A model generated the notes under the pieces. It searched no databases. It saw only the letters and a program-made list of their open reading frames with translations, and was not told the origin of the DNA. From Dehalococcoidia bacterium (lineage in GTDB: Bacteria > Chloroflexota > Dehalococcoidia > Dehalococcoidales > Fen-1064): 5,539 bases of DNA. Location: contig PMBW01000346.1 of the NCBI GenBank assembly GCA_003153075.1, forward strand, positions 978 to 6,516, given 5' to 3'. Positions within the stretch are counted from its first letter, which is position 1. Each line of letters begins with the position of its first letter. This document shows positions 4,710 to 5,539 of the stretch, piece by piece. Made by a program: the position numbers and the translations under genes.

Positions 4710-5539
4710 TTATAAACCGATCAGTCTTACTACGGTAGCCGCGCCAACACTTTGGGTACATTGCTTATTGTTGGAGCGGTGTAAATCCAAACGAGCCCTT
4801 CCCACACTACGAATCCACCGGCCGATCGGGACGAGATCAGCATAAGGTATTTTCAGATATTGTCCAAGGCACCATAAAGCATTATTGTCAGCCAGGTCGT
4901 TACTGACTTCACCGGTAGTTTCCAACCGAGTCAGGAATCCCGTAATAAAATCTTCCAGCGTTCTCCCTGTTTCGCCCAGGTAAGGCGGCAACTGCAGCGC
5001 TTGCCTGTATTCATTGGGAGAAAATCCGATTTCCAGCTGCTTGCGGTCCGCCAATACCTTCCCCTGACCCGGCTCCGGCATGACCGGGGAACTTTCTATC
5101 AGCCCGACCGACCAGCCGGGAAAAGCGCAAATATGATAGTTGCTGATGACCTCCCGTTTGGTTTGCCCCCGGTGATTTTTGGTATATTCCTGCGGAAAAT
5201 AGACAAGCTCTCCTCTCTCAACCGCCTGTCTTAAGGTTTCCCACATCCAGACCTGTTTGTCTTTATTGACACGAACGGGGACCAGCGGGTCAGCGGGAGA
5301 ATGCCTGGTTTGGAAAATCTTGCCTGCGGCCGCGTGTTTAGTGACGGCCGTTTTCAACAGGTCAACCAGTGTGAGCAGCGGCATCGCCATGGGTGTTAAT
5401 TCCATACAGTCAAAACCCTGCGGCACTTTTCTATTTATAAGCTCGCGGTTGTGAATAAATAGTTCCGCAACCTGTTCCCCTGTTGGGATCGGATATTCTG
5501 TGCCGTCTGTTCCTATTATGCAGGGGCTGCCCGATTTTG
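4710..5539 (-). CDS. Unrecognised protein, C-terminal part (5' end outside window)
   Basis: Family not recognised. The reading frame is open without a stop from the right window edge to TAA at 4710, giving 275 visible residues. An internal GTG at 5426 has no ribosome site, and the residues before it (including PCIIGTDGTEYPIP and EQVAELFIHNRELI) look like protein, so the true start is probably beyond the window. The visible part appears soluble and mixed alpha/beta. It has no signal peptide, no transmembrane segment and no metal-binding cysteine cluster. It is rich in W, Y and P motifs such as VWMWETLRQAVERGELVYFPQEY and has a middle stretch CAFPGWSVGLIESSPVMPEPGQG. The PGQGKVLADRKQLEIG and GRTLEDFITGFLTRLE stretches would make good search seeds. 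It is separated from the redox operon by about 210 bp, so a functional link is not implied. Confidence 0.6.
   Translation of the reverse strand, partial: KSGSPCIIGTDGTEYPIPTGEQVAELFIHNRELINRKVPQGFDCMELTPMAMPLLTLVDLLKTAVTKHAAAGKIFQTRHSPADPLVPVRVNKDKQVWMWETLRQAVERGELVYFPQEYTKNHRGQTKREVISNYHICAFPGWSVGLIESSPVMPEPGQGKVLADRKQLEIGFSPNEYRQALQLPPYLGETGRTLEDFITGFLTRLETTGEVSNDLADNNALWCLGQYLKIPYADLVPIGRWIRSVGRARLDLHRSNNKQCTQSVGAATVVRLIGL

Overview
The window reads like the chromosome of an anaerobic, thiol- and iron-sulphur-rich bacterium. The genes point this way: a ferredoxin:disulfide-reductase-type enzyme with a rubredoxin domain, a CPWC glutaredoxin, a ClpB-type chaperone, Shine-Dalgarno sites of the AGGAG type and sigma70-like promoters. 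A clostridial (Peptococcaceae-like) or Chloroflexota host would fit, but the sequence alone does not settle the phylum. Every supported gene lies on the minus strand, so transcription runs from high to low coordinates.

Layout in transcription order. (1) 5539-4710: the C-terminal part of a protein I do not recognise, open at the right edge. (2) 4709-4500: an AT-rich gap with several short inverted repeats and a weak promoter candidate. (3) 4499-3712: a two-gene redox operon. A 93-residue glutaredoxin overlaps by ATGA a gene for a ferredoxin:thioredoxin-reductase-like catalytic domain followed, in the same frame, by a rubredoxin domain. It ends in tandem stops (TGA TAA) and a good rho-independent terminator at 3650-3673. 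(4) 3649-3426: a gap with short repeats and possible hairpins but no gene. (5) 3425-2820: a NUDIX hydrolase of the CoA-pyrophosphatase type. (6) 2819-2702: a good promoter and a 26-bp hairpin. (7) 2701-1: a tightly packed run of three genes. These are a VTT/DedA-type membrane protein fused to a SAM methyltransferase, a GxSxG alpha/beta hydrolase-like protein starting with TTG inside the previous gene, and the first 218 residues of a ClpB-type AAA+ chaperone leaving the window on the left.

The most interesting item is an in-frame TGA at 3952-3954. An ordinary gene caller would split the reductase there into an 89-residue truncated enzyme and a small orphan rubredoxin. The TGA falls exactly on the last cysteine of the family's terminal C-x-C motif (read here as C-Y-TGA). 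In plant and cyanobacterial FTR this is the redox-active cysteine next to the [4Fe-4S] cluster. Family-like sequence resumes directly after the TGA, and the rubredoxin domain follows in the same frame. A GC-rich hairpin with a GGUC apical loop lies at the distance expected of a bacterial SECIS. The simplest reading is a selenocysteine-containing ferredoxin:disulfide reductase. TGA serves as an ordinary stop for other genes here, so a changed genetic code is unlikely; a single-base sequencing error or nonsense mutation remains the main rival explanation.

Inferred working of the redox operon: the rubredoxin iron centre passes electrons to the [4Fe-4S] cluster, which reduces a Cys58/Sec90 pair, which may in turn reduce the co-encoded glutaredoxin.
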